NCBI GenBank assembly: GCA_900618425.1
Contig: UZAN01039591.1
Coordinates: 8,261-72,260 of the forward strand
Direction: 5' to 3'
Origin: Echinostoma caproni
Taxonomy: Eukaryota > Platyhelminthes > Trematoda > Plagiorchiida > Echinostomatidae
Length of the DNA stretch: 64,000 bases
The translations under genes and the position numbers were made by a program. Positions within the stretch are counted from its first letter, which is position 1, and the number at the start of each line of letters is the position of its first letter. Under the pieces are notes generated by a model. The model was not told where the DNA came from and did no database searches. It was given only the letters and a program-made list of their open reading frames with translations. Shown piece after piece: positions 21,301 through 34,300 of this stretch.

Positions 21301-24300
21301 GTTTCTCGATAAAAAATGATAAATTTGTCTTTTAGTTGTGTGGCAATATAAGGTGTGTCAGGATGTCATCAAGTTACCACTCGAAAGATTGAATAGTGGA
21401 CCGTTATTCCTTTGATAAAGAAGTCACTTACTGTATCACTCAGGAAACGGCTTTAAAGTCATTGGTCTAAAATTGTCTACTTAATTGTAGGCGTAATGTT
21501 TTGGCATCTACGTATAAGTAAATTAAAATTCCTTGCCACCTTGCCTTGCCATCTCCCAAAAATTTAAACTTTTCTAAACAGCTGAATAACATTAAAGGTA
21601 ATAGATACCTACCCCACGATCTGTACGGCTCTTCACCCCTGACAAATCACACGATTTTAGTGTGAAAACGTTAAATAAAACAAACAGAGAATCAGTTTGA
21701 ATGGAATAGTTAGGAAAAATACTTGTGTTCAGCATTTTACTCCCGAGTCTTTTTAACTAACGTGGAAATCGGGCAAATAAGCGAAGGGGTATTTGATTGG
21801 GTCCGTGTTCATTTGTATGTTCCTGGGAGTGGGCAATTTGTTGTAGGTGGGGTTGGGGTGAGTAGCACTGTGACATCTAGCATAATCCACTTTTATAATG
21901 AAATTGTGAGATAGCGTTTGTTCGTTGGTTTCGTGGACAAAGTATTCACAATATGTGGGATAATTACTTTCGTAAGCATAAATGTGGTGCTGAAGAGTAA
22001 TTGAAGATTAATTGCCGTAGCTCAGGTTTATTGAATTCATCTTAATCTATTCGTCGCTTTCAGAAATGTTTTCGCAAACCTTTCATAATTAAATTCAAAC
22101 CAATTAATAGACGTGGCTTTCACCCGCAAACTTCTGTACCTATGCTCGTAGATCCTTCGGTTCCAATAGCTCTTCTTTATTCCATTTAGTGACGAAGAAA
22201 GATACGACTGTGACCTTATATCAGTGAGAACTAATGAGTCATCTCTATTGAGAAACACCGGTGAAGTATCCATGAATGCAAATTCTTCTATAAACTCTGA
22301 ATAGACATGGCAAACAGGATAACTTATTCATGGTGACTTGTTTCAAGGATAAAACAATTAACACAAGAAGGTTCACGCTGATACTCCACGGGAGGCTAAT
22401 AGACCCCACCGACGATGGCAGAATACCAACGTTAATGTTTGTCCAACGACGAAGAAGAGTTTTATAACTGACCTGACAGAAGCAATACACCCTTTGACAA
22501 GAAGCACTGAATGTATCACTGCAGATGATAATAGAGCTTTTGTAAACACTCTAAGTAAGTGAATAACTTTGATGTGTATTGTCGAATACAGGTCCATTCA
22601 GTTATGGCTGATGCGTAAAGCCGCAACAAGTTAAGAGTGGTTAGATAAGAACTTGCTGGTAAGCGATCCAAGTGATGAATGTGGTGAACTATACCAGCTA
22701 TAAGGGAAACGTTTACGCTTGCTATTGTATCGGTCCTTAAATATCGCATTTTCATGTCAAAGTTTGACATTGCCAACGAATGATGAAGTTCATTTATTTA
22801 GCAGAGGACATAAATTTTCAGTTCTCTCTTCAATCACTCTCTGAACACTTAGATATTTTTCTTGTGCACGGGAATAATGCATTGCGATATACACATATGT
22901 TAAGTCAGTGTAAGTGTTTGCAGGATATTTTTTCTTACAGAATCCAGTGTGCTTGTTTTCAAGATTACAGATAAACGATTAACTTTCTATCATCAGAAAA
23001 AAAACTGTGAATCAGTTATATCATGCTCTTAACCGTGGTTAGTTGAAGACAAAATTAAACCTCCATAATGAACGCTTTTATTTTGTTCTTTTCAAATATG
23101 AACTTGTTTTGTCACGTGAAGAAATAAACTGATGGGTTGTTAAACATTCTGAGTTCAATCATCCATGGTATTAATTGGTTTGTTGTAATTTACAGAGGCT
23201 ACCAGCAATAAACAGTACCAAAGAGGGCTAAGTAACTGGTGATTGCAGTGATGAAATTGCAAATTAAAGATGACATTCAAGCACGCAAATCCGCGCTTAC
23301 CTAGATGAGTTGAGGCTTTCTAATATTTATCGAATTCAGTCTTGAGCATGAATTTGCAATAAAAATACCGGTGGAGGGGGGTTATTTGTATAAGATAAAT
23401 GGTTTGCAGCGCCAGAATCAATAATCAGATTAAAATGCTTTATTTGTAGTACTTTTTCTGAAGAAAAAGTATCAGCAAAGTTAGAAAACAAGTGAATTGA
23501 AATTCAAAAGTAATGCACACATCAATGTTAAGAATGACCATTTGAATCGCTTTTGATAGATTCAAAATATTGTTTCCCTACCAATTAAGCATACTTTTTT
23601 CAATAGTTGTAAACAAAAAGATCCACCTGCTATCTGGATTTCACTATCAACATATTTTGCGTGAATGCGAAGGCAGCAACTGTCTGAGAGATTTAAAGCA
23701 AAATACCAACATCCAGTTTTAAGTGAAAAACCAAAAACAATGTGTTTGAGATTGTGATAGCAGGGGCTACCTTGATCAGGTTTTCTCTACATCTATGCAG
23801 CTCCAATTTACACCGACTATTCCTTTCATTTGTGTTTGGATAGTAAGAGTTTAAATGCACAGAAAGTGATGCCATGCACTATCAGTGTGCTCCAAACTTA
23901 AAAGAAACATCAGAATCATTTTGCATCAAGTATATTTGCTGGAAAAAATTCGTCAGCAGTTAAAATTGACCTAACTGCTTATATCTGGGAATTAAGGGTT
24001 AATAATTCAAGCTGCCTATCATGGATTAGCTCCAGCCGTTGGGTTCCTATGGCAAATAGTTAATCTGGAGTAAATGGTGCTTGCTGTTGTATTTTGACTA
24101 CCACCACTAAAACAGGAATCTATTCTTTGATTTACATCTTTTAATCCGGTTTCTACTATATCTAACCACTGAGTTTGGTAAGCAATTCACTAAAGGTTTG
24201 AATTCCAGGGGTTAATAAGATATTCAATGGCTGCCCGTAATTAACAAGAGACAAAGGAGTTGCATATAAGATCTTTTATCTAAAGTACAAATTTAATTAA

Positions 24301-26330
24301 AGAATTCCATATAAAAGGAGTATTCTACAGGAGCATTTATCGAGCAACATCAGACACTAATGGAAAGACGTTGTTCGTTAGATTGCGAGCTATTTCGAAA
24401 ACGTTTCGAACTGCTTCGAAAATAGGGTGCTTAACACAAATTATTGAAGCAATTATCCGTTTAGGTCAAAAAACCGCATTTCATGATTTCAGTATTTACA
24501 TGGTAGTGGTGGATTTTGTTGTGTACGGAGCCAACGAGGCATAAAATGAAAAACGATTTCGAACTGATTGGGCCTCGTCAGTGGTGCAACTTCATTGACT
24601 CAAGTAGTGATCCAACCAGATACATCACAGGTATAACGCAAGCACTCTATGTGCTTGAATACTGAACAGCTGGTGATCCATACATTCTACCTGTTGAATT
24701 AGTGGAATCGCACCAATAATCACATTCACCCAGGTCAGAACATTTGCACACTTCTACCTGACATTTCACTTCGTGCTTCATTTGCTCTGTACACCACGGA
24801 ATTCACTTCATAACGGTATCAAATTCTCCAAAACTCCCATGTAACGAAGGATCAGATTAGGAATGTATTCGATCGAGTCTTAACCATAGAGACTAGTGTT
24901 TAAGGGAGGGGTATGTAGCCCAAAAGAAGGTTGTGAAAATCGGTTGTGATAGATATATCGTGTGTAGGAAAATGTAAAAGAGTTTGCTCAACTGCCCGGT
25001 GGTTATGTGTGTGGTATGCTTGCGTTCTATCTATGCTATCCTGGGACGAATCTAGGTTAAAGAAGCTGGCAGTGATTTCTGTTTTTTCAACTAACCCTTC
25101 ATTTGCTATTTACATGAAATAACACATCATATAATAATATTAAATTCTTCACCAATCCCCCTAACAGAAGTTAATTAATATGCACGACTGACAAAATCCA
25201 ATGAAGCTGTAAACGCTATTCAGTTCATATTTTCATCTGCACAGGATTAATTTCAATATATCAAACTGTAAGATGATTTAAAAAGTATTCCTATACGAAG
25301 AACTATTTACGGTGGTAAATGGTGTCTCAGTGCAATATCGAAGGTATATATTTACTTATTGCTCACAGTCCGTTGAACATAATGTATGATAACTTGGAAG
25401 TATTTGCAGTTACAGTACAAGAGGAATTCTTAAAATAATTTTTGTCAATTAATAGGAATATTCAAAGCTCAATTTTCTCTGCCATCTTGTTAAAGCCATA
25501 TCGACAGTTTTATACCAGGAAGTGATATTGGATAGAAATTACCATTGTTCGTTGAACTACGGTATCCATTAAGAGTATCGGATCATGAATGTTTGACGAC
25601 GTTTCAAATGGACTTGCATTATACAAAATCTTTTTTTCGGGGTGAGGGTGGGATGGGCTGAGGAAAATACAAAGGAAGCTACGCATATGAGCTACGTACT
25701 TGGTTTATTGGCTTTTTGATTACGATATTTTCAACTCCCTTTTGTAAACAAAGATATTGCTTCATCTGTTACATCTACAATAATTGCAGTTGCATATATT
25801 CGAGTAGCAACCAATTTCAAATAGCTGTTCCAGGCCAAAGTCTTATTGATAAAAAAACAAAACTGCCACTTTACCTTCTTCACCATAATATTGACAGCGG
25901 ATACAACGCTATTACAAATTTAGCGTGAATTCCAAAAATGTTCGTTTTCAAAAAAACCATTGTGGATGGTCAATGAGATAGATAAATGACTTCATTTTCC
26001 TCTCTTATGACATCGACACGGTACGTGGGTCAACATATATATTTTATCAAGTTAATTTGTTTTTAGTGATGAAATTGGTTATTCTTCAGGTTTTTGAATA
26101 TAATTGCAGTTACCGTTTTGTATGATGAAATGAGTTCTAAATATGGAAAATCCAATCAATCATGATGCGTTATTTTGCGTTTAAGGTTGGCCACTATTCA
26201 TCATCATTTGTTGTTGTATCTCGCCTTCCTTATTTGCATTTTGAATGCTGTGATTTTATGTTATTACTTCATTTTCCCACCACATCCCGTCGAACTGGGA
26301 TTGGTTGTTTTCTAACAACCAAATTGATTG
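18380..26330. other. Intergenic region between MEIOB and the GPCR gene, nothing recognised
   Basis: About 8 kb of AT-rich DNA. Short minus-strand frames overlap at 22037-22776 but match nothing I know and are interrupted by stops. No tRNA, conserved exon or transposase motif was seen. Confidence 0.5.
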
Positions 26331-26334
26331 ACCA

Positions 26335-26433
26335 ATGAAATTAGAAGTACACTATGGGACAGTCTTGGAACAAAAATCGCACGTAGAAATTTCATTCGCG
26401 TTCCAATTTCGTTCACATGTTTGTGTCAAGTAA
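26335..26433 (+). other. Short upstream ORF before the GPCR
   Basis: An ATG at 26335 opens a 32-codon frame ending TAA at 26431-26433, out of frame with the receptor and 26 bp before its ATG. If the mRNA starts upstream of 26335, this uORF could lower receptor translation. No transcript evidence is available. Confidence 0.35.
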
Positions 26434-26459
26434 TTTGTGTTCTATCAATCTTTACCGCT

Positions 26460-27647
26460 ATGTCTTCGGGGCGTTCAACAGAAGCAGATGGTTGTCCTCA
26501 GGTTTCGAACATTGAAGAACTGATGGTGAATCAATTTCGTGCGTACGTTTCACCTATCCTGTCAATCGTTGGAATCATTACAAATATTATCACAATGATT
26601 GTGTTTATCATCCTTCAGCATCAAAGTCCATGTCGTTTCAATTTGTACACCATTTGGCTATCATTTTGTTATAACATTCAGTTGGTGTCAAATTGCTTCC
26701 TGGATGATTTTCTCGGTCGTGGTCTCCGATGGGCAACCAATTGCCACTTTTGGATCCAAGTTGATGTAATGTCATCTTTCAGTTGCAAAGTTATCACCTT
26801 CTTATCTGAGTTCTCAGCTCTCACTAAAGCCTTTATACTGATGTACTTTAGTGCCGATCGTGTCTTTTCCGTCTATTATCCAACTCGGGTAACGGTGGGT
26901 GGTGGACTATGGTACGCTCATGGTGGTATATTTGGTTCGTACGTGCTGGGTCTGTTATTGAACACACCGCAATTGATCTATGTCGATCGGTTTCAAGATT
27001 CGGATAACCAATACAGCTGCGGTTATGTGGACCCTGTGAACCCCGGTGTGAAATATGTTTTATACTTGTATATCGTTGGGGCCACTTTAATTCCCTCAGT
27101 TTTCATCTTTGTCACAAACCTATTGATTTTGTGTAAAATGTGGTTTGTGATGAAACGCAACTCGGTAAGAGGACAACTGGATCGCCACTCTTCAAACGAA
27201 TTAAGCAAAATTATTGCTCATCTGGCCATCAGTGTATTGTTTGAGCTGCTCTCACTTCCTATCGTTGTTGGCATAATTTTGCGCCAGCAAGTCTACATCT
27301 TGGAATATGATAAAACTCGTCCAGTCTATGCAAAAAGGATTATTCAACTGACAAAGCTTTTCAGTTCCATGGATTGCATAAACTATGCGTTTGACTTCTT
27401 CATATTTCTCCTATTTATGCCCACGTTTCGTCAAGTGTTGTGGAATCTCTGCAAGTGTTCCAAAGATCTCTTCAATTGGAAATCAGCCGATTGGAGCAAT
27501 GCATCCCCATCGATGGGACAAACCATGTCAAACAATTCTAATACTCCTACTTTGTGTAAAATTAAAGAACTTTCAGAACACAGCTGTGCGGCAACTCTCA
27601 ATGAATCTTCGGTGCAAACGTCGACAGTTATAATAACACGTCTGTGA
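26460..27647 (+). CDS. Single-exon rhodopsin-like GPCR, flatworm-type orphan
   Basis: A 395-residue seven-transmembrane receptor without introns. TM1 covers about residues 30-52 (GIITN, Asn42), TM2 60-82, TM3 105-132, TM4 150-170, TM5 197-225, TM6 250-275 and TM7 297-320. The TM3/ECL2 disulfide pair is Cys109 and Cys187. The DRY-type motif is DRVFSVYYP at 133-141. Several class A landmarks are altered: the TM2 Asp is Asn (residue 72), TM6 lacks CWxP (it reads FELLSLP), and NPxxY is DFFIF (312-316). Helix 8 has Cys331 and Cys333, possible palmitoylation sites. Single-exon structure and divergent motifs recall the flatworm-specific PROF1 orphan family; this is inference. The start at 26460 is the first in-frame ATG and gives a short extracellular N terminus; the frame stays open back to 26328 without ATG. 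The ligand is unknown. Confidence 0.9.
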   Translation: MSSGRSTEADGCPQVSNIEELMVNQFRAYVSPILSIVGIITNIITMIVFIILQHQSPCRFNLYTIWLSFCYNIQLVSNCFLDDFLGRGLRWATNCHFWIQVDVMSSFSCKVITFLSEFSALTKAFILMYFSADRVFSVYYPTRVTVGGGLWYAHGGIFGSYVLGLLLNTPQLIYVDRFQDSDNQYSCGYVDPVNPGVKYVLYLYIVGATLIPSVFIFVTNLLILCKMWFVMKRNSVRGQLDRHSSNELSKIIAHLAISVLFELLSLPIVVGIILRQQVYILEYDKTRPVYAKRIIQLTKLFSSMDCINYAFDFFIFLLFMPTFRQVLWNLCKCSKDLFNWKSADWSNASPSMGQTMSNNSNTPTLCKIKELSEHSCAATLNESSVQTSTVIITRL

Positions 27648-27848
27648 ATAAATGGCTCGCTTTCTGTGAAAGATTGTGTATAACAAGATTCTGTGTATTG
27701 ATTCTTCATTGATAGCTGTGTATGTTGCCATCATAGCGGAGATTGTGTACAGATCTTTGTGAGTTTTCGTGACCCACATTGCATTATTTTCGGTCTTATT
27801 TTTTTCGCCAAAGCATATTCATTTCCGTTGTTCCATCAAACAAGCATG

Positions 27849-27854
27849 AATAAA
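27849..27854 (+). promoter_or_regulatory. Poly(A) signal of the GPCR gene
   Basis: An AATAAA hexamer 202 bp after the receptor stop codon. It is consistent with a short 3' UTR. Confidence 0.5.
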
Positions 27855-27859
27855 TTATC

Positions 27860-30060
27860 GTTTTACTAATGTACGTTGTTTGTAGAATTAATGATATATG
27901 AAACATTGGGATACTAAAATGTGAGCAATGAAGTAATGTGAACAAACTAGTTCGGGCTACACTGAGAAAAGAGCGTGGTTAAGTATGCTACCCCGCAAAT
28001 TAGGTATATGATACTTGGAACTCAAGAGCCGAACGCTTGATGAAGAGTTTGTGCAAGGCGGACATCGATTTTAAGTTGCTTCATTTGATGAACCTACATT
28101 TACTGACAGGATTGATTTCTGCAACGATTTTCTTGCATATTGAGAACTAACTAAATTTCAGAACTGTAGAAGCAACAAGTCATGCTTACAACCTCAAATA
28201 ATCATTACGAATCCACCGTTAGTGCTAAGTTAAAACTAACAAAAATTCAATTTATAATCAAAACAAAATCAAGGAAGTTTGCACCTATGGTAAATATATC
28301 CTTTAATAGTTTCCACCTGTGCCGTTCATGAAATTTTTCTAAACATATGCTTAGTAAAAGATTTTGAACTAAAAATGTAAAAGAGCACAAATTTATGATG
28401 TTCAGGAAGTGTTCCTTGTCACTTGAAAAGTCATGTTTTCTTGACAAGTCTGAACTACGGGATCAGCTGGTGAACAAAATAAAGCTTTTGAAAAGTACGT
28501 ATGTATTCTTGAGGTGGTGAATTATTACATAATAAGTAAGCTATCCGTTTCTTGGCCAACATTTATCTTTCTATCCGAAGTTTTGTGACTCAAACGACTT
28601 CAGAGTAGAGCCTCTTTCAGATGGTAAAACTGCTTATTTAGAGTTAATTAATACTACCATTTCTCGTGCGGTGACATTTAAAATGTGAGAGAATTCATGC
28701 TAAGGTATCTCATGTTCTAGTTTACTCTAAAGCTAGCGCCTACAATTTCCTATCATCGACACTGTGGAGAACCGATCGAATGCAGTTCACTTAAGAATTC
28801 TGGTAATGACTCTTTGTGTTACCGATAAAATTTGATCTTTACAATTATAACGCCACAAACTGGCATTCTTCACGAGATTGCAGAACACCTTGTTATTTGA
28901 GTTTTGACAAAACCTGCATATTTCCAAAGCCTTCTAATATTCAAAGAGAGCAAATCAAACCATTTAATCAAATAATGTTTAGTGTACATGGAATAGCCCA
29001 GTGATACTCCAAATGATCTGAATATTTATATTTTCTCAAGCACTGAGTGAGTGCAACATTAAGCCAACTGAAAGCGAAAGATAAAACTCGGGGAGCCTAC
29101 AGATGAAGAAAAACAGACTTAGGTTATTCTGTTCGTCCTCTAGTCATAATAGCAATCATTCAGACAAATGTTTGATTTTCGGAAATACAATAACCGTACA
29201 AGAAAATGCATAGAATTAGGTATGAAAAATTGTTTGGCTAAATTACGCTCGAATAGCTGTAAGAGAAGCGAAAATATTGCTTGCAGAATCCAATGCTGTG
29301 TGAATCGAAAGTAAAAATGCTTCTGCTTCATTGATAACAGAATCTTTAAGGTACACAGATGTGATTTCCGGAATAGCCATCATGAGCGGTTCCCAGTGCT
29401 ATATATACAAAATAACTGTTGGGAAGTCTATCAGGGTTGTTGTTAATAATTCTTCTAATGTTGAGGAGTTATTTATGATGTTCGATTTGGTTCTGATCCT
29501 ATCAAACTAAGTACCGAAATTATAGAGTTATTAGATTCATTTGATCTGAACTAGGTTGAGTGCACATCACTTTGTTACTTCATCCGTGGTCGCGAAAAGG
29601 CTAAGCCGGGTATAACCTGATACTGAGTAAATATAGCGCGGGAGAAGAGTTTGAATTGGGATTTGCCTTAAACTGATGGTAAAACAAAGTTTATTTCGAT
29701 AGCGACGAATGATGTGGAACAATTATTGAATAATAACTGCTTTCCGTGTCTCCAGCAGGTGGTGCCAGATGGCGCAGTTAAAGAGACGTTTTGCCAGATT
29801 TATCTTTTATTTACTGAGCACGCAATCACTGAAGAGAAAATGCACTCTAGTTCCGGTTTTGTTCATCTTGTTAGCTGTGGACTGCACCTGGGTTACACTA
29901 CAGTACTGGTCGATTATGATGCACTAAAATATTTTCTCTATGATCAAATAGAGTTTCATTGTATTTATCGCCTATATTAATGCTTTGGGTATGAACAATA
30001 ATTTATCTCTTGTCCACTTCGATCTACGTAGTTTCTAAGCTGCATGATTGTCAATTAAAC
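27860..30060. other. Intergenic, nothing recognised
   Basis: AT-rich. An 88-codon open frame at 29714-29980 has no recognised domain and is within chance length. Confidence 0.45.
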
Positions 30061-30065
30061 GTGCC

Positions 30066-30345
30066 TGACCTTGGGTGCCAAGACTAAATGATCTCAACAT
30101 TAAAACTGCAAATTTGTATCAAGTTTGACAACGCAATATTTTCTAATAGGAACGACTCAAGAATTATCCCTAATTATTTCCATAAACCCTTGCCATTTCG
30201 GTTGTTTGTTGTGAGGCATTATTTTATCTTTTATATAACTCATTACAGCAACTCTATTGCATAACCAGAGCAAATTCTTTTACAACCCGAAGAAATTGCA
30301 TTAAATAAGGTTCCAAAATAATAATAATCTATGTTTGATATTCAA
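30066..30345. repeat. Direct repeat copy 1
   Basis: Matches 30852-31108 almost base for base around TGACAACGCAATATTTTCTA, ACTCAAGAATTATCCC and GAGGCATTATTTTATCT, with scattered indels. It lies just outside the Tc1-like element. Confidence 0.8.
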
Positions 30346-30389
30346 CCTACTGAATTCGAGAAATACCACTTCAATCAATGTCAACCCTG

Positions 30390-31370
30390 AAATCAGGGGT
30401 ACTTTTGTGCACAGCTTTGAATGTTTGTATTGCTGTCACTATACTGAAGCAAGCAGCGCTCAAAACCGAAATTCCCCTTTATCTCAGTGAAGAAGACAAA
30501 AACAGTATTGCACGAGCTCACAAGCTGGGGTTTTAAATATAACATCTTGCCCACTGCTTTGACGTTAATAAAAGCACAATTTACAGGATAATCCATGGAA
30601 AAACAACAACCAGAACAGCTTGTGGAGGCCGTAAACCCAGTACATCCAAATAAGAGGACGACCTAATTCGTATTACTTTGAAAAAACATTGCTGAAAATC
30701 GTTATTCTCTATCCAACGGGAAGATGCGTTAGTTTTCAGCATTGAACGCGCAGCAAAGTCAGGCACGTATTGGTTTTGCCCGGTAATTCAAATCTCGACG
30801 TGCGTCATTTTGTCGAATGGGTTATTAACCCGACTAGTGCATGGTGTGTGACGAGCCTTGATCTGGACATGAAAACCACAAACTTTATCAAGTATGACAA
30901 CGCAATATTTTCTAATAGGAATGACTCAAGAATTATCCCAAATTATTTCCATAAACCCTTGCCATCTCTTATTTGTAATGAGGCATTATTTTATCTAATA
31001 TATAATCCATTATAGCAAATCTAATAGATAACCAAATGAAGTTCTTTCACAAACCATAGAAATTGCATTAAATGAGGTTTCATAATAATAACCCATGTTT
31101 GATATCTAACTCAGAAACGGTGCGTGAGTCTAAGGTCCAGTTCATGCACTTTGACCTAATAGCCCGGATCTCAATGTGATTGAAATTCTGTTTTCTGTTT
31201 TGAAGAGAGAGGTCAATGTGCTACCTATACATTGAATGTCGGAGGCAAAAGTGCGATACGTAATGGAGCACATAATAGAAAATGATTTTATAACGAAGTT
31301 GGTGGATTCGATGCAGAAGAGACTCAAAAAATTCCTAAAGAACAAAGGCAAACCAATCGAATATTAGTGT
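30390..31370 (+). mobile_element. Tc1-like transposon, interrupted
   Basis: N-terminal remains at about 30470-30775 show a helix-turn-helix pattern: EDKNSIARAHKLGF, VNKSTIYRIIHG, GGRKPSTS and DDLIRITLKKH. C-terminal remains at 31146-31367 show SPDLNVIEILFSVLKREV (31161 on), LVDSMQKRLKKF and a KGKPIEY end, typical of Tc1 transposases. A Trp-to-stop change (TGA at 31152) precedes SPDLN. The catalytic core between them is missing; about 250 bp of unrelated repeat (30852-31108) sits there. The element cannot encode active transposase. Confidence 0.8.
30852..31108. repeat. Direct repeat copy 2, inside the Tc1-like element
   Basis: Second copy of the 30066-30345 sequence, about 770 bp downstream. 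It occupies the place of the transposase catalytic core. Confidence 0.8.
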
Positions 31371-34300
31371 AAACAAACTTTACACCTTAATTCTTATCAA
31401 TGTGAATCTGTTGTAAATAAAAAATGTTTCATTGTCTTGAAGTACCTCTTAAATCATCATGGTCTAGGTCAACCACTACTGACGAAATGGGAGTGTCTGC
31501 TACATTTTGAACAATTCCATATGCTGAGTATAAACAAATCAGGAAAATTACGTCTATAAAGACTTACCAAGGCTTATTTACTACTATTTGGAAAAAATTT
31601 ACTTCAGTATAAATGCTGTTGCTTATACCAACCGACGTGTTTCACAGGGACCCGTTGCTTCAGTTGCGATTAGACTTGTATAGTAATACATCTAAAAATG
31701 CAAAACGCTTGTTCTCTCACTCGTTAGGTGATTTATTTGCTTCGTTGTATGCATTAGATTTCTCTAACAGTGCATTACTAAAACCCCATCAGACACTGAC
31801 CAGTACTAAAAATTGAACGTGTGTATGGTATATTGTAAGACTGTTGTTTGAATGTACCGAATGAATATGGATAAAGCAACCAGGTAACGATTTCAATGAT
31901 GGATAAATGCTATCAATGTTACGGGTTTTACCTGATCGACTTAGGCATTTATAAAATCGACTTTCTTTTTTTTGTTTTAAGCTTGGTATCAAGATCAAAA
32001 ATGGAAAACAGTTTGGATTGAAGCAAACCCGACGCTTTCAAAAAATATAATGTGCAAGTATACTGTTATGTAAAAGACGAAGTTAGTGAGTATAGTTTGG
32101 GTAGCCATATTTACTGATTACTTCTATTTTCTATAGTACATCCATCCTTTTACAGAGTTGTACTATGTGAAGGACAGAACTTAGAATAGTCACATTGAAT
32201 GAACTGCTCCAATCAATTTTGTCAGTGGAAATCCATGAGGTTTTCAAATCACAAATAATCGTTACCTGAATACTAGAACTATCGTTTTTTACTTTTCAGG
32301 GTTCTGATTTCCATCAGTAACCTTTTTGCAGTTTATATATATTCAATGTTTTTGCAGTAGGTTCGTCATGCCTGGCTTTCTGTTTCTTGATCGTTTCGTG
32401 TAATAATCGATACAAATGAGGAAGAGGAAACTTCTATTACTCTTGGTAAATGTACCTACCAGTCTAGATTTTATTTTGTTTCTCAACATTGGGCTATCGA
32501 CATTTACACATGTTTTCTTTTGGTTTAATTTTATTCGTTGAAGGGCAAAAAGGAGAATTAAAACAACGATTATCAACACCTGCATGTACAAATTCAATAG
32601 GTTAAGGAATAAGGAATCTAGAGAAAGGGTCGATGCAGAAATGAAATTATGCACCAATTTCGCTAGCATTGAACATCGATTCAACAGAGTGAGGATTTTG
32701 GCTTTTGCTGCTTGAGCAATGACAACTTTTATACCTCTAGAATTGTTACATTTCATGATATTCCTGCGTAAACTTTGTTTGCTATAAACCTTTTAACTTC
32801 ACCTACGTGACATATCTCTATCGACAGCGTAGTAACTAATGCAACTTAAATTGTCTACATTTNNNNNNNTCTACATTTAACTAAAATGCCAACTTTTAGG
32901 AGTCTATTTTATTTGTCGCATACTGGGGAGTTCTGTATTTTTTGAATATACATTTTATTTGAACGTTCAAAGACTTCTGTTACTAAAAACATATCACAAT
33001 GAACAATAAACTTCATTTTTACTAGTTGTGTAGCGTAAAAGATGAATGCATTTATTCGAAACACCGGATAAATTTTGCGCCGAAGTGTAACGAATGCTAC
33101 GGAAAACTGGTTCTGAACCGCTCTAGTAAAGAACTGTGGTGGCAAACTCACTGCACTGTGAACATTAAGGTAAAAAGTCAAATAGTACGTAACTAAATTC
33201 ATTAAATTCATCCTTGTTTCAAAACGGCTGGACAGTTTGTTGAAGCATTTTACATGTCATAAACCTCGAATACTTTTATGGTGATTTATACCTGAATCAC
33301 ATATTTTAAAACAACACAGACCTTGAGACAGTGTACATACCTAGTTTGAGATAAATGAAACTTTATCTGTTCTTTCCACCGTCAACCTTCTATTGATAAA
33401 AGTTTCTATCACAACTGATTAAGTGTAATTGAGGGAATGACAGTCCGGTTGGGCAATGATAAAAATGATATTGGACGCACAATAGGCAAATCTTGTGTCG
33501 TTATTTCTCCAAAAACAACTTTTCTTCTGGATTGGTTTGGCTATCCCGTCATTTGGACACCCTGCTTCTAGATTTGAGCTGGTGAAGAAAAACAAGCCAT
33601 TTTACACAGTATTTATGTAGATTGACTGTCATTCAGACTTCATATTCACACTCAATCTCCAGTTCATCCAGTCAACTGTACGCTCGGTAAGCAATAAACT
33701 CGAGTTTTGCTTTCGTTGAAGCTTATCGGTGGTGCATGCCCACGGGTTTTGAATTCCGGACCCATTGCATGGAAGGCTTATGTTTCACCGTACTACCGAC
33801 TAGGGCATACCGGGGTTGACCGGTATTCATGTTTGTTCAGGTATCATTTCCAGTGATAGTCAGTCAGTTACTTGCGACAGACCAAAACAAAACGGAGACA
33901 GTTGTCTATCGGATAACTTCATTCGAAAGCCTCTCACTTTCTTTAAGAAGAAGTATGCTCTCTTGTTATCTCGCCTTTCACCAGTAATATCATGTTAAAA
34001 CCCTAAAAAACGCGAAAACTCATTTTTAAAATAATATTTCCTGAATGAAGATTGAAGAATCACAGCAATAGTATAGACTTTGTCGAACAGGCTTGTACAA
34101 TTTCGTTGATAATCAGAGATACAGTTGTCTACGGTTTAAACCAAAATGTGGTGGATAAAGTTTTCAGTAATGTCCGAAGCTAGATATCATTTTCATGATA
34201 TCGATTGATCCTCATATTTCAAATCCGTATGAATCAAAATATTATACATGGATTGCAGAGATTTATGAGTGAAAGTCTATTCCTTTTTCAAGAATGACTA

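Noticed and set aside
22037..22776. Cluster of overlapping minus-strand frames that could be a decayed gene
   Set aside because: No frame shows a known domain and the frames are broken by stops; evidence is too weak to annotate.
29714..29980. 88-codon open frame
   Set aside because: No domain, no splice partners, chance length.
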